Shown: piece after piece, positions 42,014 to 42,263 of the stretch | Layout: the number at the start of each line of letters is the position of its first letter | Position numbering within the stretch: position 1 is the first letter of the stretch | Assembly (NCBI GenBank): GCA_023379845.1 | Contig: JAMCPG010000038.1 | Location: forward strand, 1 to 42,263 | Direction: 5' to 3' | Source: Thermoplasmatota archaeon | Lineage (GTDB): Archaea; Thermoplasmatota; Thermoplasmata; Thermoplasmatales; Thermoplasmataceae | DNA: 42,263 bases | Program-made: the position numbers and the translations under genes | Notes under the pieces: generated by a model | What the model was told of the DNA's origin: nothing | Databases searched by the model: none | What the model saw: only the letters and a program-made list of their open reading frames with translations

Positions 42014-42263
42014 GCGTCAATCACGACTGCCTGTTCCTGCGCGATCTTTTTCTCTGCCCTTCTCGCGAAGTAAATACCTCCGAAATAAAGAATTATTATG
42101 GGGATTGCAAGTGCCATCATTGTAAAACCTGTGACCCCAGGGGAAAAAATCAGGCCAAATATCAGGGCGCCAACGACTGCATATCGCCACTTGCTTGCCC
42201 AGTATTCCGCAGTTACAATGCCAAACCTGCTAAGCATTACCATGAAAACCGGAACCTCGAAGG
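42010..42263 (-). CDS. tatC: Twin-arginine translocase subunit TatC, C-terminal part (cut by the window edge)
   Basis: The visible 84 residues read FEVPVFMVMLSRFGIVTAE, then two hydrophobic spans (about YAVVGALIFGLIFSPGV and MMALAIPIIILYFGGIYFA) and a short charged tail. This matches the last part of TatC, including the FE.P.....L...G.V segment and the S/TP before the final span. TatC binds twin-arginine signal peptides and exports folded proteins. The gene runs beyond the right edge, so its start is not seen. Confidence 0.82.
   Translation of the reverse strand, partial: FEVPVFMVMLSRFGIVTAEYWASKWRYAVVGALIFGLIFSPGVTGFTMMALAIPIIILYFGGIYFARRAEKKIAQEQAVVIDA

Overview
The window looks like a chromosomal segment of an acidophilic, heterotrophic archaeon of the order Thermoplasmatales (Thermoplasma/Ferroplasma/Cuniculiplasma-like). 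This placement is inferred from gene content; I could not run a search. Archaeal markers are GatD/GatE, the primase small subunit PriS, Alba, a short archaeal triosephosphate isomerase, two tRNA genes without an encoded CCA end, and TATA boxes about 25 bases before start codons. An acid-type sedolisin protease, a folate-independent type of methionine synthase and an 11-subunit-type complex I without NuoEFG narrow it further.

Layout. Bases 1-995 are gene-poor, with at most the start of a minus-strand gene at the left edge. Bases 996-5354 carry a membrane-anchored coiled-coil protein, a ribbon-helix-helix protein, and a convergent pair of membrane proteins that look related to each other, one of which has an added ferredoxin domain. 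Bases 5531-12302 hold an acyl-CoA ligase, triosephosphate isomerase with a membrane protein, tRNA-Gly(TCC), a glyoxalase-II-like hydrolase, and an MFS-type transporter overlapping a TPR protein. An AT-rich non-coding stretch and tRNA-Leu(TAA) follow. Bases 13027-16774 hold a small conserved protein, an Lrp/AsnC regulator, Alba, a polyprenyl diphosphate synthase and an ALDH7-type aldehyde dehydrogenase. Bases 16817-18868 hold a possible leader ORF and a two-gene core methionine synthase, convergent with a 1115-residue sedolisin. Bases 22265-31768 hold priS, rubrerythrin with DUF3501, acyl-CoA dehydrogenase with DUF72, gatD-gatE, a zinc-ribbon membrane protein and an unrecognised protein.

Bases 31894-42013 are one tightly packed operon, nuoA-B-C-D-H-I-J1-J2-K-L-M-N, followed by two small unrecognised genes in overlapping or abutting arrangement. 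It encodes the quinone-reducing and proton-pumping arms of complex I without the NADH-oxidising module. The right edge holds the 3' end of a minus-strand tatC.

Read together: the ligase and the acyl-CoA dehydrogenase fit fatty-acid or branched-chain acyl-CoA use; the polyprenyl synthase could supply either lipid precursors or the quinone tail that the Nuo complex needs; the sedolisin would supply peptides from outside the cell; rubrerythrin and DUF3501 suggest peroxide or microaerobic stress handling. First genes of transcripts mostly look leaderless, while downstream genes overlap by ATGA/GTGA or have a Shine-Dalgarno match. No CRISPR array, intact insertion sequence, prophage or rRNA is visible.
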